From JBIOHP01 sp044449065 (lineage in GTDB: Bacteria; Bacteroidota; Ignavibacteria; UBA10030; SZUA-254), in NCBI GenBank assembly GCA_044449065.1, contig JBIOHP010000007.1, positions 62,001 to 126,000 of the forward strand: 64,000 bases of DNA, given 5' to 3'. The position numbers and the translations under genes were made by a program. The notes beneath the pieces are model-generated. The model saw only the letters and a list, made by a program, of their open reading frames with translations. It searched no databases and was not told where the DNA came from. Position 1 is the first letter of the stretch; each line of letters begins with the position of its first letter. Below are positions 20,324 to 30,214 of this stretch, piece after piece.

Positions 20324-20718
20324 ACAAATTCTCCGGAACCATTCGTGGGATTGAAACCTCAGGAACCATATCAGCGGTGAAACTCGATGTCGGAGGAGAT
20401 ATGTTCACGTGTGTGCTTATAGAAACTCCACAAACGGCAACCTATTTGCAAGTCGGAAAAAACGCGGCGCTACTCTTTAAAGAAACTGAAGTTCTCATTG
20501 GAAAAAATTTATCGGGCATGTTGACCGCAGCGAATCGTATGACGGCAGTGATAACATCCATTGAACAGGGGAAAGTGCTTACCCAGGTTACTCTGAAATA
20601 CAAAGAATACATAGTTTATTCGATCATCACTACCCAGGAAGCTTTAGATACCGGTATTAGAATCGGAGATGAAGTAACAGCGATCGTAAAATCGAATGAA
20701 ATCTCGTTGATGGGATAA
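20320..20718 (+). CDS. Stand-alone di-TOBE (molbindin-like) protein
   Basis: The 132-residue protein appears to consist of two tandem TOBE/Mop-like repeats (about 1-65 and 66-131). Each has the SG-x-AV or TAVI-like opening and a later GD/GK-x-A turn (VGKNAALLFKETEV and GDEVTAIVKSNEISL). Such proteins bind molybdate or tungstate oxyanions in the cytoplasm as storage or sensing units. It starts with GTG overlapping the modA stop (GTGA) and ends 5 bases before modB, so it is translationally coupled inside the operon. Its position suggests that it buffers incoming molybdate or regulates ModC; both roles are inference. Confidence 0.8.
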   Translation: MNKFSGTIRGIETSGTISAVKLDVGGDMFTCVLIETPQTATYLQVGKNAALLFKETEVLIGKNLSGMLTAANRMTAVITSIEQGKVLTQVTLKYKEYIVYSIITTQEALDTGIRIGDEVTAIVKSNEISLMG

Positions 20719-20723
20719 TACCG

Positions 20724-21398
20724 ATGGATTCCTTCATCCAAACGCTTGTACTCACCTTCAAACTCGCTGTTACAACGACAACTATTCTGTTTGTCCTTGG
20801 TATACCGCTTGCAAATTGGCTCGCATACTCAAAATTTAAAGCAAAATTTTTGATCGAAACCATCGTCAGTATGCCTATCGTTCTCCCCCCCTCCGTTCTT
20901 GGATTTTATTTACTCACTGCCTTTAGCCCGCAGAACTCCTTCGGTAAGCTGCTTGAATCGTGGTTTAGTCTACGGTTGGTATTTTCATTTGAGGGACTTG
21001 TCGTTGCATCGATCATTTACAGTCTGCCATTTATGGTTCGACCGATCCAGGCAGGATTAGAACATATCCCTGCCTCCATCCGCGAAGCATCCTACACTAT
21101 GGGTAAGTCGCGGCTCATAACTTTATGGAGGGTGCTTCTGCCGAATATTAAACCGGCGTTAATTACCGGCGTCATCCTGACGTTTGCTCATACGGTGGGA
21201 GAATTCGGTATCGTCCTGATGATTGGAGGAAACATCCCCGGCGAAACGCGCGTAGCTTCAATTGCAATTTATGATGAGATGGAGGCATTACATTATGGCG
21301 CCGCGAATATGTATTCCCTCACATTATTTCTCATCACATTTTTAATCCTATTGGCAGTATTTTTTGTCAATAAAAAATATTTTCAAACGCCTTCTTGA
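20724..21398 (+). CDS. modB: Molybdate ABC transporter permease
   Basis: This 224-residue inner-membrane protein has about five transmembrane segments and the permease EAA-like loop REASYTMGKSRLITLWRVLLPNIKPAL, with downstream HTVGEFGIVLMIGGNIPGETR typical of ModB. It forms the channel of the ModABC importer. It is coupled to the TOBE gene upstream and to modC downstream by gaps of 5 and 6 bases. Confidence 0.94.
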   Translation: MDSFIQTLVLTFKLAVTTTTILFVLGIPLANWLAYSKFKAKFLIETIVSMPIVLPPSVLGFYLLTAFSPQNSFGKLLESWFSLRLVFSFEGLVVASIIYSLPFMVRPIQAGLEHIPASIREASYTMGKSRLITLWRVLLPNIKPALITGVILTFAHTVGEFGIVLMIGGNIPGETRVASIAIYDEMEALHYGAANMYSLTLFLITFLILLAVFFVNKKYFQTPS

Positions 21399-21404
21399 AG
21401 ACGG

Positions 21405-22277
21405 ATGATTTCTTTCAACGTTCATAAACGCCTCTACGCAACCAGCGGATCCCTGGAGATGAATCTTTCATTCGATATGCAAGAGGGCGAGCTGGTGACG
21501 TTCTTTGGGAAATCCGGAGCCGGAAAAACTACATTCTTAAAAATAATAGCCGGTCTGATTGAGCCGGACGATGGCGCTATCATAGTTAATGGCGAACAAT
21601 GGTTTGATAAATCCCTGAATATTAATCTACCGCCGCAGAACAGGAAAGTTGGTTTTGTTTTCCAGGAATATGCCCTGTTCCAGAATATGACGGTGGAAGA
21701 AAACATCGTGTTCGCTCTCGACAACAGGAAGGAAAAGTCATTTCTTGACTCACTCATCCGCCTTATCGATTTAGATGAAATACGCCATAGAAGACCTTCC
21801 ACACTCTCGGGAGGTCAGGCGCAACGCGTAGCGCTGGCGCGCGCGATTGCCCGCGAACCCGCACTACTCCTGCTCGATGAACCGCTTTCAGCCATTGATC
21901 GCGATACAAGATTGAAACTGCAGGATCAGATTTTAAAAATACATCAGCAATTCCACATCGCCACAATTCTTGTAAGCCATGATTTGGGTGAAATATTCAA
22001 ACTTTCTAACAGAGTTATTAAAATCGATAATGGAAAATTGATTGCCTCGGGGAAACCTATCGAAATCTTCCTCGATAAAAAAATGAGCAGCAAATTCAGG
22101 TTTACCGGAGAGGTCTTGGAAATTGAGAAAAATGATATGGTTTACGTTATCACGGTCCTCATCGGCAATGATATTGTAAAAGTAATCGCATCAGAGCAAG
22201 AAATCGTGGATCTTCATCCGGGCGATCGGGTTGTCGTTGGATCGAAAGCTTTCAATCCAATTCTTATGAAAATTTAA
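21405..22277 (+). CDS. modC: Molybdate ABC transporter ATP-binding protein
   Basis: The 290-residue ATPase has Walker A (GKSGAGKTTF), Q-loop (FVFQEYALFQNMTV), signature LSGGQAQRVALARA, Walker B (LLLLDEPLSAID) and switch His (VSHDLGE). The last 70 residues form a single diverged TOBE-like domain (EVLEIEKNDMVYVITVLIG). It energises molybdate uptake. Canonical ModC carries a TOBE pair; here one appears reduced, consistent with the separate di-TOBE protein in the operon. The stop is 13 bases from the convergent methyltransferase stop, with no hairpin between. Confidence 0.93.
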   Translation: MISFNVHKRLYATSGSLEMNLSFDMQEGELVTFFGKSGAGKTTFLKIIAGLIEPDDGAIIVNGEQWFDKSLNINLPPQNRKVGFVFQEYALFQNMTVEENIVFALDNRKEKSFLDSLIRLIDLDEIRHRRPSTLSGGQAQRVALARAIAREPALLLLDEPLSAIDRDTRLKLQDQILKIHQQFHIATILVSHDLGEIFKLSNRVIKIDNGKLIASGKPIEIFLDKKMSSKFRFTGEVLEIEKNDMVYVITVLIGNDIVKVIASEQEIVDLHPGDRVVVGSKAFNPILMKI

Positions 22278-22290
22278 AGTGGATTTAAAT

Positions 22291-23229
22291 CTATTGTTTC
22301 GGGCGAAGGATGAAAAGATAATCAAGTCCAAAGCGATGGAGACCGGGAAGCATCTGTAGGTTGCCCTGGATAAACCGATACCCGTAATAAAAATCACTGT
22401 GTTTCTTCTTTCCCTGCGCAATGTTGATATCAACAGTCGCTTGAGTTTCCACCGCTTCTTTCGGGAAATAATCCGTTTTCCAATCCGATTTTTTCGGTAA
22501 CATACCCGCACTCCGCAAACCCCTTTTCATGCTGTATGTTTTCTTTTTTACAACCACAAAACCGGCTTGATCTAATAATGAGAGGATGGTTCTTGAGGGA
22601 AAAAAGAATATATGCCCGTTTTTACTTCGCGCGGGTTTGTTTTCCATTTTATAAAAATTTATCAAATCAAGCATGTCATTGGAACCATTTGGAACTGAGA
22701 AGAAAAAGATTCCATCCGGCTTAATCACCCTCCGGCATTCCTTGAGCAATGAAACGGGTTCCAGGACATGTTCCAGAACATTATTAAGATGAACATAATC
22801 GAAGAAACCATCCGGGAACCCCGCGCCGGAAAGATCCCCATGTCTCACATCTAATTTCAGATTATTACAGGCGAAGCGAACCGCGCTCTCGCCGAAATCG
22901 ACGCCGTGCACATTCCATTGGGAATGACTCCTGATACCGTTGATAAAAAAACCCGTTGCGCAGCCGACGTCGAGAAAGCTGCCGGTACGTCTCCACGCGT
23001 TCAGGGATTTTGCAAATGCCATTCCCTTACCTTCTTCCCTGGATTTATCGAAGTCATAATATGATGACGAGTAAAAAATGCTTAGCTGTTCTGAATATGG
23101 AAGAGGGTCAAAAAAGATCGCGCCGCATTCGGCACATTCCACCAGGTTGAAGTCTGCCTGATAAATCAGGTTTACCCTGGCGAGAAATTTTTTGACAGAA
23201 CTATCCCCACAAAGGGGGCACGAATTCAT
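22291..23229 (-). CDS. Class I SAM-dependent methyltransferase with N-terminal zinc-ribbon-like motif
   Basis: The 312-residue protein begins with two Cys pairs (CPLCGDSS at 4-11 and CAECGAIFFDPLP near 33-45), the zinc-binding lead seen in many sugar or lipid-linked methyltransferases. A Rossmann SAM-binding domain follows: SFLDVGCATGFFINGI, GVDFGESAV, then DYVHLNNVLEHV and ECRRVIKPDGIFFFSVPN. The last 100 residues have a lysine-rich region of unknown role. Such proteins often sit in polysaccharide biosynthesis loci, but no partner glycosyltransferase is nearby, so the substrate is unknown. Confidence 0.85.
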   Translation of the reverse strand: MNSCPLCGDSSVKKFLARVNLIYQADFNLVECAECGAIFFDPLPYSEQLSIFYSSSYYDFDKSREEGKGMAFAKSLNAWRRTGSFLDVGCATGFFINGIRSHSQWNVHGVDFGESAVRFACNNLKLDVRHGDLSGAGFPDGFFDYVHLNNVLEHVLEPVSLLKECRRVIKPDGIFFFSVPNGSNDMLDLINFYKMENKPARSKNGHIFFFPSRTILSLLDQAGFVVVKKKTYSMKRGLRSAGMLPKKSDWKTDYFPKEAVETQATVDINIAQGKKKHSDFYYGYRFIQGNLQMLPGLHRFGLDYLFILRPKQ

Positions 23230-24098
23230 GAATTATTACCGATTCTATATTTTAAATGATGGTTATGATAGTGATAATTCCGGGTCATGCAATGATGATA
23301 ACACACATGTTTGGATAAATTTAGATGTATAATGCTGAGAAATTTAGAAATAAATGCCCTAAAAACAAATTTATTTTAAGAAATGGACCCGATCAACGCC
23401 GCTAACACGCGGAATTATCGTGATTTAAAGCATGGAACGATCTTCAATTTTAATAGGTTAATGATAACGATATTATGAGTGCGCATTATTGTTTTATTCT
23501 AATATTATACGCACAGTCCGAAAAAATGCTTATTCTGCTCAAAATACCCCATGACGCGGTGTATCTATAAACTTTTTTTAATGATCTAAGATAGGTTTTT
23601 TATTGCTTTTGATTTTCCTTTTAAGTACACTATGGGGGTAATAATCAGATTATAATATCTTATAATCTTTTTATTGGGATTATCCATCCATAATTCCCGT
23701 TCCCGGCTCCCGCATAACCGGCAGACATACACCCGCCATTCGGTGGACGTTATTCTTTTTCTCATCTTGAAAAAGAAATAATACAATTATGAAAGAGAGA
23801 ACTCGTTGATAATCTCTCTTATCCATTATTCGTCAGAAAATAGCTTCAACACAATAACGTTTTTAGCAATCACGATCTTAGAAAGAACGTAGTGTATGAA
23901 AATATTTTTTACTAACATCGTAGCGACAGAATCGAAGATTCCGCTCTTTCAAACGATCATCGGAATGATGGTAAAAAAACGGCTCATTTCTGACGACCGT
24001 GCGCCCCCGCAAACGCATCTCCCCCCTCGTTTATATAACTGAAATTCAATCAACATAATCCATATTATTTTATATCATATATCATAGGAGATATCACA
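23230..24098. other. Long intergenic region with AT-rich palindrome
   Basis: There are 869 bases without a supported gene. At 23647-23668 an AT-rich palindrome (AGATTATAA, 4-base loop, TTATAATCT) is followed by TTTTTATT, which could be a weak terminator or a binding site. A 66-codon minus frame (23586-23786) has no family resemblance and was not accepted. The right end carries the upstream region of the secreted protein, with AGGAG 8 bases before its ATG. Confidence 0.45.
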
Positions 24099-26024
24099 AT
24101 GAATAATTTCAAATGGTTAGCGCGCCCATCGGTGTATTACCCGATGATCGCGGGAGCGCTAGTTTTGCTCCTTCTTCTCGCGCCGGGAAGAATGTATTCT
24201 CAGGTTTCACGCTGGCAAATACCCAACCGACCGAATATCCAGGGACTTGACGCCTTCCCCGAAAATCCTAATCGTAATTTATATTTCACCGAATACGATC
24301 AAAGAAAAATCGGTATGATAAACAGCATACCCAACAATCTGGCAATATTAACCGAATGGCCCCTTGTTACCGCCGTACCGTTTCATCCGTTCAAAATTAC
24401 AACAGGCAGTTGGTTATGGAGCACCAAGCTCGATCCAACCGTTGTCACCACATCGCCATTTACGGAAATAGCGACCGGACTGAAACCCAGCATAGCTGCA
24501 ACAGTTATAGGTATTTTCCCGATCATCTTCCCACAGGCGCAAGTTACCTTTACCATGCCCGATGATAATGAAATAGGAGTGCTTATGACATTCGGGTTAG
24601 CATCCAGTTATTGGTTCTGGCCCACACCATCGTCAGGGTTGATTCATCCCTGGGATATACAGCGACGGAATAAATCGTATCTGGAAATGAGCGCATGGGT
24701 ATCAAACCGCGAGCCGCAGCAAGCCATCTATCAATTTTTTCCCACTGCGGCCCCGGCGAGCATTAAAAAGTGGGATTTAAAGCCCGCTAACATCACCTTA
24801 GAATGCTTCTATGTAGTTCCCTCGCCTATAGCAAAGGGAGTGACCGAAATCTGGATCGGCGGAACACATGCGAACGCTACCGGCGTCTTGGCAAACGATT
24901 GTATTGTCTATATGAGGGTTTCGGCAAACAATATCGTTGCATCATTACGGATATGGGATCTGCCTCCAACACCGTCTGGCAATCTGCGCACGATGAACGC
25001 GATCCGGTTTACGCATTCAACCGATCCGCGGTCAACGTTTACCCAGGATCAAGTTTGGCTCTCAAGCTCTACATGGCCCGAAATGACCATTTTGGAACCG
25101 AACTCGCTTTACAAATCGACCACAGCCGTTATGAAAGATTCAATCTGCGTGGTCGATACCACTACCACCGGGCATAATTTTTATCAAAAACCAAACGGGT
25201 TATTCTGGAATGATCCGGTGAGCCTGATATCTCTTACCGCCGGCGATGATAACAGACGTATCTGGGTGACTTCCATAGGAGACAGTAATAGCGCTAATCC
25301 CGGCGGAACGAGCAGTTTTATCAGCGCGGTAAAGGGCGAAGTTACTCAGGCGATAGGATATGGCGTTGCAGAAGCAATACCAACCAGCACTCCTGTCCAA
25401 CGACAGGTTTACCCCGCATACCGGTATGAATCGTATCTCACCGATAGTACAACAGCCCAACCGGTGTACGATACCATACCATGCTTTACAGTTCGCGCGA
25501 TCTGGAATACTTCCGCTTCGTTTACGCCGAACTTCGCCGGGGCATTGCTTGATATCAATATGGTTGGAAAGGCAGCTCCATGCCCAACGGCTGCGGCTTT
25601 CGATTACACTATCGCCTGGCACGAACCGTTGACCGGCAGAATCGGCATGTTATGGTCCACGCCATGTTTAACCGGATCGGCGCCGAAGGCGGCACATCAA
25701 TCCATTTTGGATAATAGGCCGGCTGAATTCAAGCTATCTCAAAATTATCCGAATCCCTTTAACCCGACCACAACAATCGATTTCACGCTGCCCCAACAAG
25801 CGCGTGTAACGTTGAAGGTTTACAATACGCTGGGTCAGGAAGTTGCTACGCTGATTAATAATGAAGAGAGACCGGCAGGCAACCAGGCGATTGTATTCAA
25901 TTCAGCAAATTACGCATCGGGAGTGTATTATTACCGCATCCGGGCAGAAGCTGCTGCCGCTAAAAACGGAGTAACAACAAGCAGCGTTTTGATGGATGTA
26001 AAGAAGATGATTGTAGTGAAATAA
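24099..26024 (+). CDS. Secreted T9SS cargo protein with Vgb-like beta-propeller
   Basis: The 641-residue protein has a long signal peptide (MIAGALVLLLLLAPGRMYSQ). Its first repeat resembles streptogramin lyase/Vgb propellers (NLYFTEYDQRKIGMI), and later segments such as NEIGVLMTFG and DQVWLSSSTWPEM fit further blades. The C-terminal 90 residues are a T9SS type A sorting domain: FKLSQNYPNPFNPTTTIDF, LKVYNTLGQEVATLI, SGVYYYRI and a final VKKMIVVK. The mature protein is therefore probably exported across the outer membrane and attached or released. Enzymatic activity is not implied; many Vgb-like propellers of this lineage are uncharacterised. It is a single gene with its own terminator. Confidence 0.82.
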   Translation: MNNFKWLARPSVYYPMIAGALVLLLLLAPGRMYSQVSRWQIPNRPNIQGLDAFPENPNRNLYFTEYDQRKIGMINSIPNNLAILTEWPLVTAVPFHPFKITTGSWLWSTKLDPTVVTTSPFTEIATGLKPSIAATVIGIFPIIFPQAQVTFTMPDDNEIGVLMTFGLASSYWFWPTPSSGLIHPWDIQRRNKSYLEMSAWVSNREPQQAIYQFFPTAAPASIKKWDLKPANITLECFYVVPSPIAKGVTEIWIGGTHANATGVLANDCIVYMRVSANNIVASLRIWDLPPTPSGNLRTMNAIRFTHSTDPRSTFTQDQVWLSSSTWPEMTILEPNSLYKSTTAVMKDSICVVDTTTTGHNFYQKPNGLFWNDPVSLISLTAGDDNRRIWVTSIGDSNSANPGGTSSFISAVKGEVTQAIGYGVAEAIPTSTPVQRQVYPAYRYESYLTDSTTAQPVYDTIPCFTVRAIWNTSASFTPNFAGALLDINMVGKAAPCPTAAAFDYTIAWHEPLTGRIGMLWSTPCLTGSAPKAAHQSILDNRPAEFKLSQNYPNPFNPTTTIDFTLPQQARVTLKVYNTLGQEVATLINNEERPAGNQAIVFNSANYASGVYYYRIRAEAAAAKNGVTTSSVLMDVKKMIVVK

Positions 26025-26053
26025 ATTTTCAACATACAATTCATTCTAATAAT

Positions 26054-26086
26054 AGCCGGCTCCCCAAAAAGGGAGTCGGCTTTTTA
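26054..26086 (+). terminator. Rho-independent terminator
   Basis: An 11-bp stem (AGCCGGCTCCC with GGGAGTCGGCT, one G-U pair) with a 6-base loop is followed by TTTTTATTT. It lies 30 bases after the stop of the plus-strand secreted protein. Confidence 0.9.
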
Positions 26087-26122
26087 TTTAGGGAAGTTGT
26101 GAACATTAAGACAGACTGTCTT

Positions 26123-26219
26123 ACCCCCTGCGATGCAAAAAACGCATCATGTGGTTGTTCCAAAAATAAATTCCGTTTAACTGAGTCATTTTGGATCCCG
26201 AAACAAGTTCGGGATGACA
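26123..26219. repeat. Two short dispersed palindromes with second copies elsewhere
   Basis: The first (26123-26150) is an ACCCCC lead followed by GCGATGC, an A-rich loop and GCATC; a fuller copy lies at 42885-42920. The second (26193-26219) is TCCCGAA, ACAAG, TTCGGGA then TGACA; a related inverted copy lies at 60944-60969. Both behave as small intergenic repeat elements. Confidence 0.6.
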
Positions 26220-26241
26220 ATTTCCTACTTTTGCCTCACAT

Positions 26242-26280
26242 AAAAAACCCCGGCTGTTCATATTGACAACCGGGGCTTTT
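26242..26280 (-). terminator. Rho-independent terminator of the large SdrD-like protein
   Basis: The arms CCCCGG (26248-26253) and CCGGGG (26270-26275) have partial pairing further in. On the minus strand they are followed by a TTTTTT run. It is 18 bases after the minus-strand stop; a shorter T run on the plus side could make it bidirectional. Confidence 0.8.
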
Positions 26281-26297
26281 GTTAATATTAGCGACCG

Positions 26298-29200
26298 TTA
26301 CTTCACGAGCATCATTTTCTTAACGCTGGAGTAATGCATCGTTGCAATGCCATTCTCCTCATTTGCCTGAACATTTACATCGAGCCGGTAGAAGTAAACG
26401 CCCGATGCAAGTTCACTTGCATTAAATTCCACATGCTGGGTCCCCTGTTCCATGTTCTCGTTCCGGAGCAGTGTTTTCACTTCCTGACCAAGCATATTGT
26501 AAATCTTCAATGTGACAAATCCCGTTTGCGGCAAGGTGAATGATATAGTCGTTGCCGGATTGAACGGGTTCGGATAGTTCTGGTTCAACGCGAACCGCTT
26601 CGGGAGTTCCATGATCGGGGCTACTGCGGGCTTCATCCCACCCATCGCCGCAAAGCTGCTATCAAGATGAAGGTATGGAACGTCGGTGATTGGACGCACC
26701 CATTTGACGATTAATCCGTTAGCGAATTGCACGGTATCCATAGGACCGGAGAACGACGAATCGATCATGCGTATGATGCGGTACAGCCCGAGTGAATCGA
26801 GCGACTCGTACCCAGCGGGCATAACGCAACCTTTCCGACTTGGTGTGTTTTTGGAGGATGACATATATTCATCAAGTTTGCCCGCGATAAAGTTAATGGA
26901 TTTGCCGTTAAACGGATCGGTTCCGCCTTCATCAAAGATGAGATCGCCAAATCCGAAGGGGGTAATCTCAAGTTCGCTGGCGCGGATGTTTGTTTGCAGC
27001 GCGATCGCTTCTGAGAAGAGCACATTATTTCCTTTTGTCGGCGTAAGGTAATGCAACTGCGTGCTGATCGGCGATCTTGAGTTGCTGGCATACGTGCTCA
27101 AACATCTGGGCAAGCCCGCGTGCATATCATGGTTGTCGATGAGTGATTTGCCGACGTCTTTCCATGTTGAATGAACAACACTATGGGAGCCGCCAAGCCC
27201 AACCTTGAGATGATCGCCCGCCCCCGCTGATAGCACATTGGCTGCATTTGGCATTGGATAAATACCCGCGTTGGAGACATAATTGGGACTAGTTCTCCCT
27301 GTGGTTAGATCCTTGAATGTCCATCTCGTCGTCGAATTAGTTACTACTCTCTGAGGTTTCGCGACATTGAGATAACCGTGAATTACCACCGAATCGTTTT
27401 GAGAAATGCCAACCGGGAAAGTTATCGTGACAACCTTTCGCTTATTATCGAACGATTGGTTTCCCCAGGGGGTAATGGAGAGGGTATCGGGAATTGCCAA
27501 ACCGAAAGAGATAACAAGTTTGACTGCATCTGCCGCCGGCGTCCGTGTGTTTGTGAACGACGCTTGAAATTCCTCCTTGGTCGGCCTCACGTCCACCGGA
27601 CCCCATTTAGTCGGTTTATTTTTCGCGCGTGCAAGACTCTCCGGCAGGAACGATCTGAATTGCACATAATAGGTTGTGTCATGATAATCGCCAAAGAGCA
27701 CTCCCGTGTGTTGGTCCTCCACTCCAACATGAACGATATTCGGCTTCAGATTTTTTGGATATGTCTGCCGCCATCGCGATTGCCATGTTTCGGTTAACGT
27801 GTACGTTCCGGGCCAGAGACTATCGAACCGGAAATTGCCGCTTGAATCGCTTATCCCCGTCATGTCGAATCTATCGCCAAAGACCGAGCGTCCTTTCAAA
27901 CCCACAGTCCAGTTTACCAGGCCCGTATCACCCGGATCTTTAATCCCATTGAAGTTGAGATCGTTGAACACCTGCCCGCTGATGGAACTGTGGACTATCT
28001 GGTACATCCCGAAATTTGATGTGTCGTTGTGGACCGTATCGCCAAGAGTAATTACGAAATAATCTGAAGGATACGATTGCCACCATCCGACCGATTTATC
28101 CAGCGAGATAGAATAGATTCCGGCTGAGAGATTGGGAAAACTGTAATACCCATTACTATCCGTGACGGCAGTCCGGTGCTCCTGACCGCCGATTCTTACT
28201 ACCATTCCCGCAACACCGCTTTCGCGTTCATCTAGTGTATCGTTGCGGTTGATATCGTTCCATACCTGTCCAACGATTGAACCTGTCCAGTTAACATTAC
28301 CAAAGTAATTTCCGAAGTAAAGATCTGAAAACGTTTGCGTGAGATTGTTTATTTGCACCTCATAACCGCCAAAATCAGGCGGATAGGTTTGCGTGGTGGC
28401 ATAATCGATCTGATTTATATCGTATAAACCGGTATCGATCGCAACAATCGTGTAATAGCCCGAAGTATCGGTGTATTGCACCCAATCGGCGCCATTCGAG
28501 TTGTTAACGCCGATTCTCCAATTGGGGATGAGTGCTTCTCCGGAATCCCGCACTCCGTTTTGATTGCTGTCGCTGAAGACATACCCGGTCATCAGCGCGG
28601 CTTGATGCCAATTGCCAAAATTCGCGGTGTCCAGGTGCATATCCGGAATTGTGAGGGGCACGGTCCAACTGCCGGAAAGCGGCGCGGTTTGCGACCACCC
28701 GGTTTGGAGACTCTCGGTGACCGTGTATGTTCCCAGCGGAAGCGTAAGATTGTATCTGCCATGATCGTTTGTTTTTACAATTAAAGTGATTCCTTCTCCA
28801 GTTACTGTAATGGGCCAATCCTGGAGCCGGCTATCGGGATAGTTTTCGATGCCGTCTTTATTTACATCAAAGAAGGTTTTCCCGCTAAGGAATCCCCTCT
28901 GATCGAAAACGACCATATTATCAATGAACCAACCGGGGAAATTGTTGAAGGTCGAGTCGTGCGTATCGAAGTGGAACCGGATATTGACGGTTTGACCCGC
29001 AAAGGGAGTAAGATCAAGTTTCGTAATTTTCCATCCATTGCTTCTTCCGGAAATGGAATTGCCATACCCGCCGCGCAGTTCGCTCCAGCTTGTTCCGGCG
29101 TCCGTGCTGACGCCGACCATGCAGAAATCCCAGCCGCGTTCGGTCACATAATATTCCGTGAACATCATCGTGATATTACCGGTCGAGCCGCTGAGATCGA

Positions 29201-29660
29201 TTGCCGGAGAGATAAGCGATTCATCCACGCGTGCGTGGACATTATACGTGCCCGTTGATTCAGATCCAACCCACCAGCTATGGGTGGGAGAATTATAATT
29301 GGAGGTCGTTTGATGCCAGAGTGGAGGAACGTTTCCCGATGCAATTGTCCAACCGTTTGTTCCGTTCTCCATATCGTCGGTAAAGAAAATTTTTGAGGCA
29401 GTTTGCAAATCGCCGAGGATTATTTTTTCTTCTCCCGCAGCGCCGGGCGCTCCTGTATGCCTGGATGTGTTTGAGAGCTGCTGTTGATATTCACGAAGCT
29501 GCTGCTCGGCTGCTTCCTGTCGCGTCTGGATGCTTGAACGCTGTTGGGTTTGTTTCTTTTTTACGATCCGGACATTTCCTGCTGCGAACATAGGTATCGA
29601 GAGTAATAATAGCAAACCGCTGATGATAATTGTGCGTGACAGATAATAAAGAGGTTTCAT
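26298..29660 (-). CDS. Large secreted T9SS cargo protein with jelly-roll and SdrD B-like repeats
   Basis: This protein has 1,120 residues from the preferred ATG at 29660, which has AAAGG about 8 bases upstream; the open frame reaches 29708 without a better start. Order: signal peptide (TIIISGLLLLLSIPMFA), a Q-rich spacer, a jelly-roll domain like the one next to immune-inhibitor-A peptidases (DDMENGTNGWTIASG to GWFIDNMVVF), then four SdrD B-like modules. Each module has a D-x-N/D-x-NG calcium-type loop (FFDVNKDGIEN, FSDSNQNGVRD, WNDINRNDTLD, FNDLNFNGIKD). A region of unknown fold (about 670-1010) and a T9SS sorting domain (LNQNYPNPFNPATTISFTL to VKKMMLVK) complete it. It is probably a calcium-stabilised cell-surface stalk or adhesin. 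The function of the unknown middle region is not evident. Confidence 0.82.
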   Translation of the reverse strand: MKPLYYLSRTIIISGLLLLLSIPMFAAGNVRIVKKKQTQQRSSIQTRQEAAEQQLREYQQQLSNTSRHTGAPGAAGEEKIILGDLQTASKIFFTDDMENGTNGWTIASGNVPPLWHQTTSNYNSPTHSWWVGSESTGTYNVHARVDESLISPAIDLSGSTGNITMMFTEYYVTERGWDFCMVGVSTDAGTSWSELRGGYGNSISGRSNGWKITKLDLTPFAGQTVNIRFHFDTHDSTFNNFPGWFIDNMVVFDQRGFLSGKTFFDVNKDGIENYPDSRLQDWPITVTGEGITLIVKTNDHGRYNLTLPLGTYTVTESLQTGWSQTAPLSGSWTVPLTIPDMHLDTANFGNWHQAALMTGYVFSDSNQNGVRDSGEALIPNWRIGVNNSNGADWVQYTDTSGYYTIVAIDTGLYDINQIDYATTQTYPPDFGGYEVQINNLTQTFSDLYFGNYFGNVNWTGSIVGQVWNDINRNDTLDERESGVAGMVVRIGGQEHRTAVTDSNGYYSFPNLSAGIYSISLDKSVGWWQSYPSDYFVITLGDTVHNDTSNFGMYQIVHSSISGQVFNDLNFNGIKDPGDTGLVNWTVGLKGRSVFGDRFDMTGISDSSGNFRFDSLWPGTYTLTETWQSRWRQTYPKNLKPNIVHVGVEDQHTGVLFGDYHDTTYYVQFRSFLPESLARAKNKPTKWGPVDVRPTKEEFQASFTNTRTPAADAVKLVISFGLAIPDTLSITPWGNQSFDNKRKVVTITFPVGISQNDSVVIHGYLNVAKPQRVVTNSTTRWTFKDLTTGRTSPNYVSNAGIYPMPNAANVLSAGAGDHLKVGLGGSHSVVHSTWKDVGKSLIDNHDMHAGLPRCLSTYASNSRSPISTQLHYLTPTKGNNVLFSEAIALQTNIRASELEITPFGFGDLIFDEGGTDPFNGKSINFIAGKLDEYMSSSKNTPSRKGCVMPAGYESLDSLGLYRIIRMIDSSFSGPMDTVQFANGLIVKWVRPITDVPYLHLDSSFAAMGGMKPAVAPIMELPKRFALNQNYPNPFNPATTISFTLPQTGFVTLKIYNMLGQEVKTLLRNENMEQGTQHVEFNASELASGVYFYRLDVNVQANEENGIATMHYSSVKKMMLVK

Positions 29661-29708
29661 AATTGTTACCTTTAAGGTGAGACAAGTTTGTAATTTAGTT
29701 ACCCGCAT

Positions 29709-30214
29709 TAACGAAAACTCATTCTTGTTGCTGAAAAACTATTAGCGTCTGGAGAGAACTACGCTTTATGTTCCGATACGCTCTCTATTATAATATCGAG
29801 TCCTGCCTTGCGGGCGGAAGGGCTCATTAAAAAGCGTACAGTAAATTAAAGATTTCTAATCTGAGATGCAAGAGATTTGGGTTAATTCGTACCAAAAATC
29901 GTTTAAAACTTAAACTTATGATAAAATTAGAGTTAGTTAACTTTTATATGTATAACAGGAGATGAATATAGGATGTTTTTTCTATTGCATTCGGAAGAAG
30001 GATTGATATGAGAGAGAGGAAAATAGATTGTATTTTTCTTTACTATCATGTAAACTTGGTGAAAATGTCCGTGAAGAGCGAAGTATCTTATGAAATGATA
30101 CAGAACTTTCGAAGTGATTAACTATTATTTTAACAGAATTTGAAACCCAGCATCATTGGCATTTGGATATGAGAGTGTTTATATTTAGCTTTTAATAGAC
30201 AAAATATTCAGGAT
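29709..30214. other. Intergenic region at the left border of the accessory region
   Basis: About 500 bases are without a supported gene. Base composition turns markedly AT-rich to the right of about 29840, marking the transition into acquired DNA. No tRNA fragment or copy of the 11-bp double repeat seen at the right-hand insertion sites was found here, so a left attachment site for the restriction-modification segment is not visible. Confidence 0.5.

Noticed and set aside
23586..23786. 66-codon minus-strand frame
   Set aside because: It shows no start signal, no family resemblance and lies in AT-rich intergenic DNA.
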